Positions 37,091-44,147 of a stretch of 64,000 nucleotides of DNA are shown here, piece after piece. The notes under the pieces were generated by a model that saw nothing but the letters and a program-made list of their open reading frames with translations, ran no database searches and was not told the DNA's origin. The stretch comes from Comamonas sp. GB3 AK4-5 (GTDB taxonomy: Bacteria > Pseudomonadota > Gammaproteobacteria > Burkholderiales > Burkholderiaceae_C), in assembly GCF_041320665.1 (NCBI RefSeq), contig NZ_CP166730.1, positions 3,968,001 through 4,032,000 on the forward strand, in the 5' to 3' direction. How positions within the stretch are numbered: the stretch's first letter is position 1; the number at the start of each line of letters is the position of its first letter. The translations under genes and the position numbers were made by a program.

Positions 37091-37168
37091 AGACAGCGAG
37101 CAAGGGCCGCCCCGCAGCGAGGCTGTCGTCCCCCAGGGGGAAGCGGCGCAGCCGCTCAGGGGGGGGCC
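37091..37168 (+). repeat. R2 gene-end repeat, short form, supplying the moaE stop codon
   Basis: CAGACAGCGAGCAAGGGCC to CGCTCAGGGGGGGCC. The central CCCGCGAGCG block of long copies is missing. On the minus strand its end encodes the final Ala-Pro-Pro and TGA of moaE. Confidence 0.8.
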
Positions 37169-37728
37169 TGTAGCCAGCGTGCCAGGGCCTGCTCATCGCT
37201 GACGCGCGCATCCACCCAGCGTGCGCCCTGCGCGGTCTGCTCTTTTTTCCAGAACGGGGCTTCGGACTTGAGATAGTCCATGATGAATTCGCAGGCCTGA
37301 AAGCTGCTGCCGCGGTGGGCCGAGGTCACGGCCACCAGCACAATCTGGTCCATGGGCTGCAAGGGCCCGACCCGGTGGATGACGCGGGCGCCATGAATGC
37401 CAAAGCGGGCCACGGCGCGATCGATGATGGCCTCTATGCTTTTTTCCGTCATGCCAGGGTAATGCTCCAGCTCCATGCAGCTGATGACATCGCCCTCTTG
37501 CGCCGCACGGCCGCCCATAGGCGCAAGGGCCCCCTCGGGGGGCAGCGAGGACACGCCAGTGCCGAGCGTGGGGGCTGCAGTCCGGTCACGTACCGTGCCC
37601 ACAAAGCTGCAGACCGCGCCCACGCCAGCGTCGCCCGCACGCAGGGCTTGGACTTCGGTGCTCAGATCGAAGTCCTGGGTCTGTATGACCACGCGTGCGG
37701 TGGCGGGTGAAGTGGCAGCAATCGACAT
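37156..37728 (-). CDS. moaE: molybdopterin synthase catalytic subunit MoaE with an inserted loop
   Basis: 190 residues, against about 150 for the family. FVGTVRDR (about 42-49), MELEHYPGMTEK (85-96), HRVGPLQPMDQIVLVAV, SAHRGSSFQACEF and FWKKEQT (with the catalytic Lys) are all intact. Between VRDR and MELEHYPG some 25 extra residues are present, encoded by a repeat-like sequence with GCCCCCTCGGGGGGC at its centre. MoaE transfers sulfur from MoaD to precursor Z to make molybdopterin in the cytoplasm. Its partner moaD is 4.3 kb away. The start at 37728 is the first ATG giving the family N-terminus. Confidence 0.92.
   Translation of the reverse strand: MSIAATSPATARVVIQTQDFDLSTEVQALRAGDAGVGAVCSFVGTVRDRTAAPTLGTGVSSLPPEGALAPMGGRAAQEGDVISCMELEHYPGMTEKSIEAIIDRAVARFGIHGARVIHRVGPLQPMDQIVLVAVTSAHRGSSFQACEFIMDYLKSEAPFWKKEQTAQGARWVDARVSDEQALARWLQAPP
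37520..37576 (-). repeat. repeat-like insertion inside moaE
   Basis: Contains the near-palindrome GCCCCCTCGGGGGGC (37529-37543) and GCGTGGGGGC, a pattern that recurs in intergenic repeats of Comamonadaceae. It is in frame within moaE and fills the loop between strands where the protein normally has about nine residues. The exact edges cannot be fixed from one copy. Confidence 0.65.
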
Positions 37729-37829
37729 GCACCGCATTGTGGCAGCAGCCGGCCTGGGCAAAACCCGTCCGTGCCCATGCCCCGGCGGCTCGCGGTAGCA
37801 TTGCCGCCCCGCCCGCACCCTTGATTCGC

Positions 37830-38084
37830 ATGGCCACCGAAACCATACACACCCTGGAGTACATGCTCTACCCCTCGCCACGCAACGAGCACCGCGTGAT
37901 CTTCGAGCACCAGAGCTTTGTGCCCCATATGTACACCCTGATCCACCTGCCCGACTACGGCTTTCGCGGCAAGGCCACGCTGTTTTCTGCCCAGCGCAAA
38001 AGCGATGGCAAGCAGGGCCAGTTGGTGACCTGCGAGCTGGCCGAAGACCAGGCCCGCTTCGAGCGCCTGTTCGAGGCCGATTGA
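37830..38084 (+). CDS. small hypothetical protein
   Basis: 84 residues from the ATG at 37830: a mix of short strands with HRVIFEHQSFVPHMYTLIHLPDYGF and a charged C-terminal helix ending FERLFEAD. Soluble, no signal or membrane segment. No domain is recognised. The next gene starts 23 bp after its stop codon and may be co-transcribed. It is divergent from moaE. Confidence 0.6.
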   Translation: MATETIHTLEYMLYPSPRNEHRVIFEHQSFVPHMYTLIHLPDYGFRGKATLFSAQRKSDGKQGQLVTCELAEDQARFERLFEAD

Positions 38085-38107
38085 GCCGGACTGCAGCGGA
38101 TACGCCC

Positions 38108-38434
38108 ATGGACGACACCAGCCAGATCCAGCCCCCAGACAGTTTTGCCGCGCTGTTCCGCGACCGCGCCGGCCGCATCCGCACGCCGCTGGCCGAGGTG
38201 GTGGAGCGCTACGAGCTGTGCGAAGACCTGGCCTGCCACCTGGTGGAGCAGGCGCAGACCCTCTACTACAGCGGCAACTCCAGCGAAGAAGGCGTGCTGC
38301 TGGGCTTTCACGCCGGCCTGGCGGCCGAGGGCTCGGTGGTCAGCACGCCGGAAGCCGGCTGGGTGATTCAGCGCCTGGCCGAGCTGCTGGAATGGCGCGC
38401 ACCGCAGCTGCCACGGGGCGAACAAGCCAGCTGA
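38108..38434 (+). CDS. small hypothetical protein
   Basis: 108 residues from the ATG at 38108; a TTG overlapping the previous stop codon (38081) is an alternative coupled start. The protein is acidic and helical, with RTPLAEVVERYELCEDLACHL and YYSGNSSEEGVLLGFHAGL. Soluble, no known domain recognised. It likely forms a two-gene unit with the preceding small gene. Confidence 0.6.
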   Translation: MDDTSQIQPPDSFAALFRDRAGRIRTPLAEVVERYELCEDLACHLVEQAQTLYYSGNSSEEGVLLGFHAGLAAEGSVVSTPEAGWVIQRLAELLEWRAPQLPRGEQAS

Positions 38435-38488
38435 TCGCAGCACCAGCCGACTTACCCCCTTCCCCCAAGGGGCCGCAGAAAAAGCCCT

Positions 38489-38992
38489 TCAAGCACCACG
38501 CTGCAGCGCACGCAGACGTTGCCAGCTGAGGACTCGCCAAGCTTCAGAGCCATAGCCCGCCACCAAATCATGGTCTATGGCGGCCCATGCCGCATCCTGC
38601 GGGTCCAGCCCCAAAGCTTCAATGAATGGGGCCTGCACCATAAAACATTGGCGCCGGTAGGGCAGCAGAAAACCGCCGGGATCGTTGGCTACCACTGCCC
38701 TGCCCTCTTCGTGGCTGGCAAACCAGATGTGCAGCAAGATGCCTGTGCCTGCCGCATGCCAGAAGCTGCCCAGATCTTCACCAGGAGCCGCCAGACCGGA
38801 CAGCACGCGGCGCGCATGCTCCCAGTCGGCAAAGCCTGACTCACGGGCCACTTCGTGCAGGGCATCGCGCAAACGGGTCGCGCCGGCCTGGCCTTCGCGC
38901 CGGGCCCGGTTCAGCTGCACGCGGGCACGCACCTTGAGCTCGTCAACCAGGGCCTCAGGCCGCAGCGCCCGGGGAGCGGCCATGGCCCTCAT
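38489..38992 (-). CDS. hypothetical protein, third gene of a coupled trio
   Basis: 167 residues. The start ATG overlaps the TGA of the MarR-like gene (ATGA). Residues 30-55 contain RLRDALHEVARESGFADWEHAR, a helical motif (A..xGF..W...) found in several uncharacterised cytoplasmic proteins. The middle has ILLHIWFASHEEGRAVV and FLLPYRRQCFMVQAPFIE. No catalytic motif is recognised. Overlap with the upstream gene implies coupled translation and related function. Confidence 0.68.
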   Translation of the reverse strand: MRAMAAPRALRPEALVDELKVRARVQLNRARREGQAGATRLRDALHEVARESGFADWEHARRVLSGLAAPGEDLGSFWHAAGTGILLHIWFASHEEGRAVVANDPGGFLLPYRRQCFMVQAPFIEALGLDPQDAAWAAIDHDLVAGYGSEAWRVLSWQRLRALQRGA

Positions 38993-39423
38993 AGCCTGCC
39001 TCCCACGGGGGTGGCCAGCCGCTCCAGCAACCGCTGGCAGTTGGCCAGCGCGGGGGCATCCACCCCCAGCGCGCCCAAGACCTGGTCGTAGACGGCTTGC
39101 GTGGTGCGCTGCGCCTCCACCAGCAGTTGTCGGCCGACCGGGCGCAAGCGCACCAGGCCAGCCACACGCTCCAGCCAACCGGTTTTCTCCATGGGTTGCA
39201 GCTGGCGCAAGGTGGCCGCAGGTTTTTGCAGCAGCGCCTTGGCCAGGGCTGGCAAGGCCAGCCCGTCCCGGTCATGTTCCAGCGCCTGCAGCAACTGGTA
39301 GTCGGCCAGATTCAGCCCATGCCAGTCGCCCAGGCGCTCATCCAGGCGCTGCTGCAACACGGCCTGGGCGCGCTGCAAGCAGGTGCCAAAGTGCAGGGCA
39401 TCGACCGCGGTATCGGCGCTCAT
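38989..39423 (-). CDS. MarR-like winged-helix regulator
   Basis: 144 residues. The central part LNLADYQLLQALEHDRDGLALPALAKALLQKPAATLRQL and the wing WLERVAGLVRLRPVGRQLL follow the MarR pattern of recognition helix and wing. MarR proteins bind palindromic operators as dimers and respond to small ligands. Both ends overlap neighbouring genes by 4 bp (ATGA), so it is the middle member of a three-gene unit. Sequence similarity to classic MarR proteins is moderate. Confidence 0.75.
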   Translation of the reverse strand: MSADTAVDALHFGTCLQRAQAVLQQRLDERLGDWHGLNLADYQLLQALEHDRDGLALPALAKALLQKPAATLRQLQPMEKTGWLERVAGLVRLRPVGRQLLVEAQRTTQAVYDQVLGALGVDAPALANCQRLLERLATPVGGRL

Positions 39424-39806
39424 GGCTGGCCTCCTGGTGCAGAGGGCGTGGGTTGCAATTCAGGCTGCAACTCTGACTGCCATAGCACCAGCAAGGTCTG
39501 CAGCTCGGCCTCGTAGTCGAAATCAGGATCGGCGCGTTCCTTGACGCGGTCCAGCACCTCAAAGCGAAAGGCCGCCGCACCATGGCGGACCCAGGCCTGG
39601 CGCAGTTCCACATCGCGGGGCAGGCCGGTGCTGAGCTCAAACCGTATGCGATTGAGCATGCCATCCACATTGCGGCTGGCGCCCAGACGCAACAGGCCCG
39701 CGGCCTCGCAGCGCACGGCATAAATACCCAAAGGGGGAAAGGATTGCTTGTAGTCCCGCACCAAGGCGCGGCGCGCCTGGGAGGAAAGCAGAAGAGAACT
39801 TGTCAT
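39420..39806 (-). CDS. GIY-YIG nuclease-family protein, first gene of a coupled trio
   Basis: 128 residues from the ATG at 39806. GIYAVRC (about residues 27-33) begins the GIY-YIG fold; LLRLGAS follows at the YIG position and NRIRFELSTGLP supplies the conserved Arg region. The later FRFEVLDRVKERADPDFDY matches a common short GIY-YIG subfamily. The second catalytic Tyr appears to be replaced (LRLG in place of YxG), so nuclease activity is doubtful. The stop overlaps the MarR-like gene by 4 bp. Confidence 0.7.
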   Translation of the reverse strand: MTSSLLLSSQARRALVRDYKQSFPPLGIYAVRCEAAGLLRLGASRNVDGMLNRIRFELSTGLPRDVELRQAWVRHGAAAFRFEVLDRVKERADPDFDYEAELQTLLVLWQSELQPELQPTPSAPGGQP

Positions 39807-40076
39807 GACAGTGCTCCGGGTTGCGTGCACAGCCCCCCGCGTTGGGCCCGTACGGCAACCATGGTCTGTCAAGAACATGTGTGATCGTGAAACAGGGGTG
39901 AGAGCCTCTTGTGCGGGCAGGCGCCCCCTTGGCACCTGAAGCGCTCATTGTAGAGGCACATGAAAAAGGCTGCCGAAGCAGCCTTGTTGGTTGTGAAAAT
40001 CCGAGAAAAATCTGGCTGCAGCGCAATCAGCATCTGCGTATACAGCTATCAAACCCGGAGTTTCTGAACGCCGGCA
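39807..40076. other. 270-bp intergenic region
   Basis: Lies upstream of the GIY-YIG gene. A short hairpin around 39966-39984 (AAAGGCTGC-CGAA-GCAGCCTT) is the stem of a terminator-like structure that probably serves the recombinase-tail gene on the minus strand. Nothing else is recognised. Confidence 0.45.
39966..39986 (-). terminator. terminator-like hairpin after the recombinase-tail gene
   Basis: AAGGCTGC-CGAA-GCAGCCTT with TTTTTCATG on the minus-strand 3' side. About 90 bp beyond the stop codon of the gene at 40077. Confidence 0.7.
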
Positions 40077-40427
40077 TTACTCCGCGGCCTGATCCGCTGC
40101 CGCCCAGTCCGCATAGCGGTTCAAGATGCGCTGCACCTGGCCATGGGTCCAGGGTCCGCCCTTGGCGGCGGCGATACCACGTGCGTTCAGCAGCTCGGCC
40201 ATTTTGCGGTGGGTCAGGCCCTGGGCCGTGAACTCGGCAAACAGCGCAGCATGTTGGCGCGCAAAGGCGTCGGCCGCGCTTTTGCGCTTTTCCACGGTGG
40301 CGCGGATGTTCTGGGCCCCCGCCTTGCCCAGTTGCACGCCGCGGGCCTTGGCCTCGGACAAGGCCTGGCGCGTGCGGGCGCTGATGGCAGCATCAACCAC
40401 TGGGGTGTCGGGGGTCTTGGAACTCAT
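40077..40427 (-). CDS. serine-recombinase C-terminal-like protein lacking the catalytic domain
   Basis: 116 residues. RTRQALSEAKARGVQLGKAG resembles the linker after the catalytic domain of resolvases and invertases, and FTAQGLTHRKMAELLNARGI with GPWTHGQVQRILNRY matches the helix-turn-helix DNA-binding tail of serine recombinases. The N-terminal domain with the nucleophilic Ser is absent, and no remnant of it lies upstream because the start overlaps the stop of the AtoE-type gene by 4 bp (ATGA). It could be a decayed recombinase or a small DNA-binding protein recruited for another role. Confidence 0.7.
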   Translation of the reverse strand: MSSKTPDTPVVDAAISARTRQALSEAKARGVQLGKAGAQNIRATVEKRKSAADAFARQHAALFAEFTAQGLTHRKMAELLNARGIAAAKGGPWTHGQVQRILNRYADWAAADQAAE

Positions 40428-41848
40428 GGCATGACGGGTGGAATGTAGGCCAGCGATTGTCCCAGGAACCACAGCAGGAACAGCACCAGTGGGATATGCA
40501 CCAGCAGCTGCACAAAGGTGAAGCCCACCAGGTCACGCGCCTTCAGGCCCAGCACGCCCAAAAGCGGCAGCATGTAGAAGGGGTTGATCAGATTGGGCAG
40601 TGCTTCGGCCGCGTTGTAGATCTGCACGGCCCAGCCCAGGTGGTATTGCAGGTCGTTGGCCACTTGCATCACATAGGGGGCTTCGATGATCCACTTGCCG
40701 CCACCCGAGGGCAGGAAGAAGCCCAGCACGGCCGAGTACACGCCCATCAGCAGCGCATAGGTGTCGTGCGTGGCGATCTGCGTGAAGAAGGTGGAGATAT
40801 GGTGGGCAATCGTGGCCCCGTCCACACCCTTGACCTCGGTCATGATGGCGGCAATGGCGCCATACAGCGGGAACTGGATCAGCACACCGGTGGTGGTGGG
40901 CACGGCACGGGCCACGGCATCCAGAAAGCTGCGTGGGCGCCAGTGCAGCAGCGCACCCACCATCAAAAAGATCAGGTTGTAGGTGTTCAGACCCGAGATG
41001 GCCTGGATGAAGGGCTTGCTGCGGAATTCCTCCACCATCCAGCCCACCGACAGCAGCACCAGGAAGATGATCAGCAGCGGGCTGTATTCCAGCCACTCAC
41101 CGGGGCGCGTGGGCTTGGCGATGGCATGCACTTCCACCGTGGTGTCCACCTGGCAGCTGGCAGCGTCGCGTGCGGTCTTGTCGCCGGGCGCGGTGATGTA
41201 GGCCACGATGACGGAGGCCACCATCAGCACGGCCAGCATGACGCCGGACTGCCACAGGAAAATGGTCTCGGTGAACGGGATCACACCAGTGATGTTCAGA
41301 ATACCTGCGGGCAGGCTGGCCGGGTTGGCCTGGATCTGCGCGGCCGAGGACGAGATGCCCAGGGCCCACACGGCGCCCAGACCCAGATAGGCTGCGGCGC
41401 CAGCGGCGCGGTAGTCCAGCTTCAGGTCGGTGCGGCGGGCCAGGGCCTTGACCAGCAGGCCGCCAAACACCAGGCTCAGGCCCCAGTTCAGCAGCGATGC
41501 CGTCATGGACACCATGGCCACCCAGGCCACGGCGCTGCGGCCGTTCTTGGGCACACGTGCCAGGGCTTCAATCAGCTTGGAGGCCGGCTTGGAGCTGGCC
41601 ACCACATAGCCCCCGATGACCACAAAGGCCATTTGCATGGTGAAGGGGATCAGGCTCCAGAAGCCCTTGCCAAAGGCCTTGCTGGTTTCCTGGGCCGGCA
41701 CGCCGATGGCAAAGGCCGCCAGCACCACCAGGAAGATGCCGACCACGGCGAACACCCAGGAATCCGGGAACCACTTTTCCGCCCAGCTGGCGCAGCGCAT
41801 GGCAAAGCGCGCAGAGCGGGTCTCCTCGATATGGACGTGAGTTGTCAT
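40424..41848 (-). CDS. short-chain fatty acid transporter, AtoE family
   Basis: 474 residues with 10 to 12 membrane segments. EKWFPDSWVFAVVGIFLVV at the start, GISSSAAQIQANPASLP, and SGGGKWIIEAPYVMQVA near residue 390 are typical of AtoE/TtcA-type carriers of acetoacetate, butyrate and similar acids. The family is thought to be inner-membrane importers. No acyl-CoA transferase or thiolase genes are adjacent, which is unusual for atoE. It is translationally coupled to the recombinase-tail gene. It lies between moaD and the genes leading to moaE. Confidence 0.87.
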   Translation of the reverse strand: MTTHVHIEETRSARFAMRCASWAEKWFPDSWVFAVVGIFLVVLAAFAIGVPAQETSKAFGKGFWSLIPFTMQMAFVVIGGYVVASSKPASKLIEALARVPKNGRSAVAWVAMVSMTASLLNWGLSLVFGGLLVKALARRTDLKLDYRAAGAAAYLGLGAVWALGISSSAAQIQANPASLPAGILNITGVIPFTETIFLWQSGVMLAVLMVASVIVAYITAPGDKTARDAASCQVDTTVEVHAIAKPTRPGEWLEYSPLLIIFLVLLSVGWMVEEFRSKPFIQAISGLNTYNLIFLMVGALLHWRPRSFLDAVARAVPTTTGVLIQFPLYGAIAAIMTEVKGVDGATIAHHISTFFTQIATHDTYALLMGVYSAVLGFFLPSGGGKWIIEAPYVMQVANDLQYHLGWAVQIYNAAEALPNLINPFYMLPLLGVLGLKARDLVGFTFVQLLVHIPLVLFLLWFLGQSLAYIPPVMP

Positions 41849-41984
41849 GCGTTGAATACTTCTTCTGTAAAGAAGCGCTGCATTCTCTGCATGAACGAGG
41901 ATGGCAATAAGGAAAACCCCAAAGGGATTTCCCTAGTAGGTAGTCACACGTTTGATGCGAATCAAGCCCTTGGCGCGGTGGGTT

Positions 41985-42236
41985 TCAGCCCCCGGTCACC
42001 GGCGGGAAAAATGCCACCTCGTCGCCCTCTTTCAGCAAGGCGTCGGCGCTGCACATGTCCTGATTCAGTGCCATGCGCACCGGCTTTTCCGGTGCCAGCG
42101 CCTGCTGCGCCGTGGCATGGCGCGCGCGCAGTTCCTCGCGCAGCGCGCCCACGGTGGCGGCCTGGGTATGTAACTCCTCGCTGCCCGTGTTCATGGCCTC
42201 ACGCAGCGATGCAAAGTAACGCACGGTAATCTGCAT
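41985..42236 (-). CDS. moaD: molybdopterin synthase sulfur carrier MoaD
   Basis: 83 residues from the ATG at 42236 (MQITVRYFASLREA). The beta-grasp fold ends in VAFFPPVTGG, with the C-terminal Gly-Gly that is adenylated by MoeB and converted to a thiocarboxylate. It supplies sulfur to MoaE. It follows moeA by 11 bp in the mobB-moeA-moaD unit. The usual moaD-moaE adjacency is broken here. Confidence 0.93.
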   Translation of the reverse strand: MQITVRYFASLREAMNTGSEELHTQAATVGALREELRARHATAQQALAPEKPVRMALNQDMCSADALLKEGDEVAFFPPVTGG

Positions 42237-42247
42237 GACGGGGCTCC

Positions 42248-43501
42248 TCACAGCAGTTCCGAGAATGGAATAAAACGCACGCGGTCGCCGCGTGCAATCG
42301 AGGTCTGGGCCGGGTTGTCCACCACACCATCGCCCCAGACGGCCGAGGTCAGCACGCCCGAGCTCTGGTTGCTGAAGATCTCCAATCCGCCCTGCGCGTT
42401 GTGGCGCACACGCAGGAATTCGCGGCGCGCATCGGGCTTGGGCAGGTCAAAATGGGCCACGGCCTCCACGGTACGCGGCGCCACGTCCTGCATGCCTTGC
42501 AGGCGCAGCACAAAGGGGCGCACCAGCACCAAAAAGGTCATGAAGCTGGAAACCGGGTTGCCCGGCAGGCCCATGAAATGGGCAAAACCGCCGCCTTCTT
42601 TGCGCAGCTTGCCATAGGCAAAAGGCTTGCCGGGCTTCATGGCGATCTTCCACAGGCCCAGCTCGCCCAGCTGTTCCACAGCGGGTTTGACATGGTCTTC
42701 CTCGCCCACTGACACGCCGGCGCTGGTCAGGATCAGATCGCAGTCCTGGGCCGCAGCACGCAGGGCTTGCACCGTCTGCGCACGGTGGTCGGGCAGGATG
42801 CCTCCATCCACCACTTCGCAGCCCAGACGCTGCAGCAGCGCGCGCAGAAAGTAGCGGTTGCTGTTGTAGATGGCGCCGGGCCGCATGTCCTGCGATGCCA
42901 CGGTGCCGGGCAGCACCAGCTCATCGCCGGTGGAAAACAAGGCCACACGCGGCTTGCGCGACACGGGCAGCTGGGCCAGGCCTATGCTGGCGGCCAGGCC
43001 CAGGGCGGCCGGCGTCAAGCGTGTGCCGGCGGCCAGCACGCGGCTGCCCAGGGCAATGTCTTCACCCGCACGGCGGATATGCTGACCCGGTTTGGGCAGG
43101 GCGTTGATGCGTACGCTGCCATAGCCTTGGCTGCTTTCCACGGCCTCGCAGTCTTCCTGCATCAGCACCACATCGGCACCGGAGGGCACGGGCGCTCCTG
43201 TAAAGATGCGTGCCGCCGTGCCGGGGGCCAGCTCATGGCCTACCTGGCCGGCGGGAATGCGTTGGCTCACAGGCAGCACGGTGCCGGGCACGGCCACATC
43301 GGCCAGGCGCAACGCATAGCCATCCATGGCCGAGTTGTCCAGCGGCGGCACCTGCAGCGGCGAGATGCAATCTGCCCACAGCACGCGGCCATCGGCCTGG
43401 AACAGGTCCACGGCTTCGGGGGCATCGAGGCGCTGGGCCTGGGCCTGGGCCAGCACGGTGCTCAGGGCCTCGTCCAGCGAGATCAGAGGGGAAGGTTTCA
43501 C
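42248..43501 (-). CDS. moeA: molybdopterin molybdenumtransferase MoeA
   Basis: 417 residues. DNSAMDGYALR, RIFTGAPVPSGADVVLMQED and SAGVSVGEEDHVKPAVEQLG with KPGKPFAYG and GLPGNPVSSF are the conserved MoeA blocks. The enzyme inserts molybdate into adenylylated molybdopterin. The start is a GTG (43501) that overlaps the mobB stop (GTGA), so the two are translationally coupled. Confidence 0.94.
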   Translation of the reverse strand: MKPSPLISLDEALSTVLAQAQAQRLDAPEAVDLFQADGRVLWADCISPLQVPPLDNSAMDGYALRLADVAVPGTVLPVSQRIPAGQVGHELAPGTAARIFTGAPVPSGADVVLMQEDCEAVESSQGYGSVRINALPKPGQHIRRAGEDIALGSRVLAAGTRLTPAALGLAASIGLAQLPVSRKPRVALFSTGDELVLPGTVASQDMRPGAIYNSNRYFLRALLQRLGCEVVDGGILPDHRAQTVQALRAAAQDCDLILTSAGVSVGEEDHVKPAVEQLGELGLWKIAMKPGKPFAYGKLRKEGGGFAHFMGLPGNPVSSFMTFLVLVRPFVLRLQGMQDVAPRTVEAVAHFDLPKPDARREFLRVRHNAQGGLEIFSNQSSGVLTSAVWGDGVVDNPAQTSIARGDRVRFIPFSELL

Positions 43502-44064
43502 GCAATTGCTCCTTGCAGGCCTGCCGGGCCTCGGTATTCAAAACAGCTGGCATGGGCCAGCATCCAGTCCACGATGGCAGCGGGCTGGTTCAGGTCCAGC
43601 AGCGCCACCGTGGCGGGCGGTTGCTGGGGCAAAGAGGCCGGGTCGTCGGTGGCCAGCGCCAGCACCTGGGGGTCATGGGGAAAGCGCAAGGCGCGTGGCT
43701 TGACTCCGGGCTCGGGCTGGCGCCACAGCTCCAGCTTGGGCAGCTCGCCCTGTTTGAAGCCCTCCACCAGCACCCAGTCCACCGCAGGGTTCAGCTCGGC
43801 CAGCATGGCGTGCACGTCCAGGTCGCGCTCCTCGCCAAACTCGCGCACCAAGGCCAGGCGCCGGTCGCAGACCAGCAGCACCTCTTGCGCGCCGGCCTTG
43901 CGGTGGCGCCAGCTGTCCTTGCCGGGGATGTCAATGTCCACATCATGGTGGGCATGCTTGACGGTGGACACGGTCTGCCCCCGCGCACGCAGCTCGGCAA
44001 TGATCTGTTCCAGCAGCGTGGTCTTGCCCGCGCCGGAGTAGGCAGCAAAGCCCATGGCCTTCAT
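43498..44064 (-). CDS. mobB: molybdopterin-guanine dinucleotide biosynthesis protein MobB
   Basis: 188 residues from the ATG at 44064. The P-loop is AAYSGAGKTTL at about residues 6-16, close to the N-terminus as in all MobB proteins. HHDVDIDIPGKDSWRHRKAGA and WVLVEGFKQ follow. MobB is a GTP-binding partner of MobA in attaching GMP to molybdopterin. No mobA is seen nearby. A strong hairpin separates it from thrC upstream. Confidence 0.92.
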   Translation of the reverse strand: MKAMGFAAYSGAGKTTLLEQIIAELRARGQTVSTVKHAHHDVDIDIPGKDSWRHRKAGAQEVLLVCDRRLALVREFGEERDLDVHAMLAELNPAVDWVLVEGFKQGELPKLELWRQPEPGVKPRALRFPHDPQVLALATDDPASLPQQPPATVALLDLNQPAAIVDWMLAHASCFEYRGPAGLQGAIA

Positions 44065-44091
44065 ATGCGTTTGCTCTCTTCCAAATAGCAA

Positions 44092-44116
44092 CCGGCGCTT
44101 GGTAGCCAAGCGCCGG
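44092..44116 (-). terminator. perfect hairpin between thrC and mobB
   Basis: CCGGCGCTTGG-TAG-CCAAGCGCCGG, an 11-bp perfect stem with a 3-nt loop. It lies 31 bp after the thrC stop. On the minus strand only TTGCTATTT follows, so termination may be partial. Confidence 0.6.
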
Positions 44117-44147
44117 CATGCATTTTGACCTCAACAGAAGAACCGTA

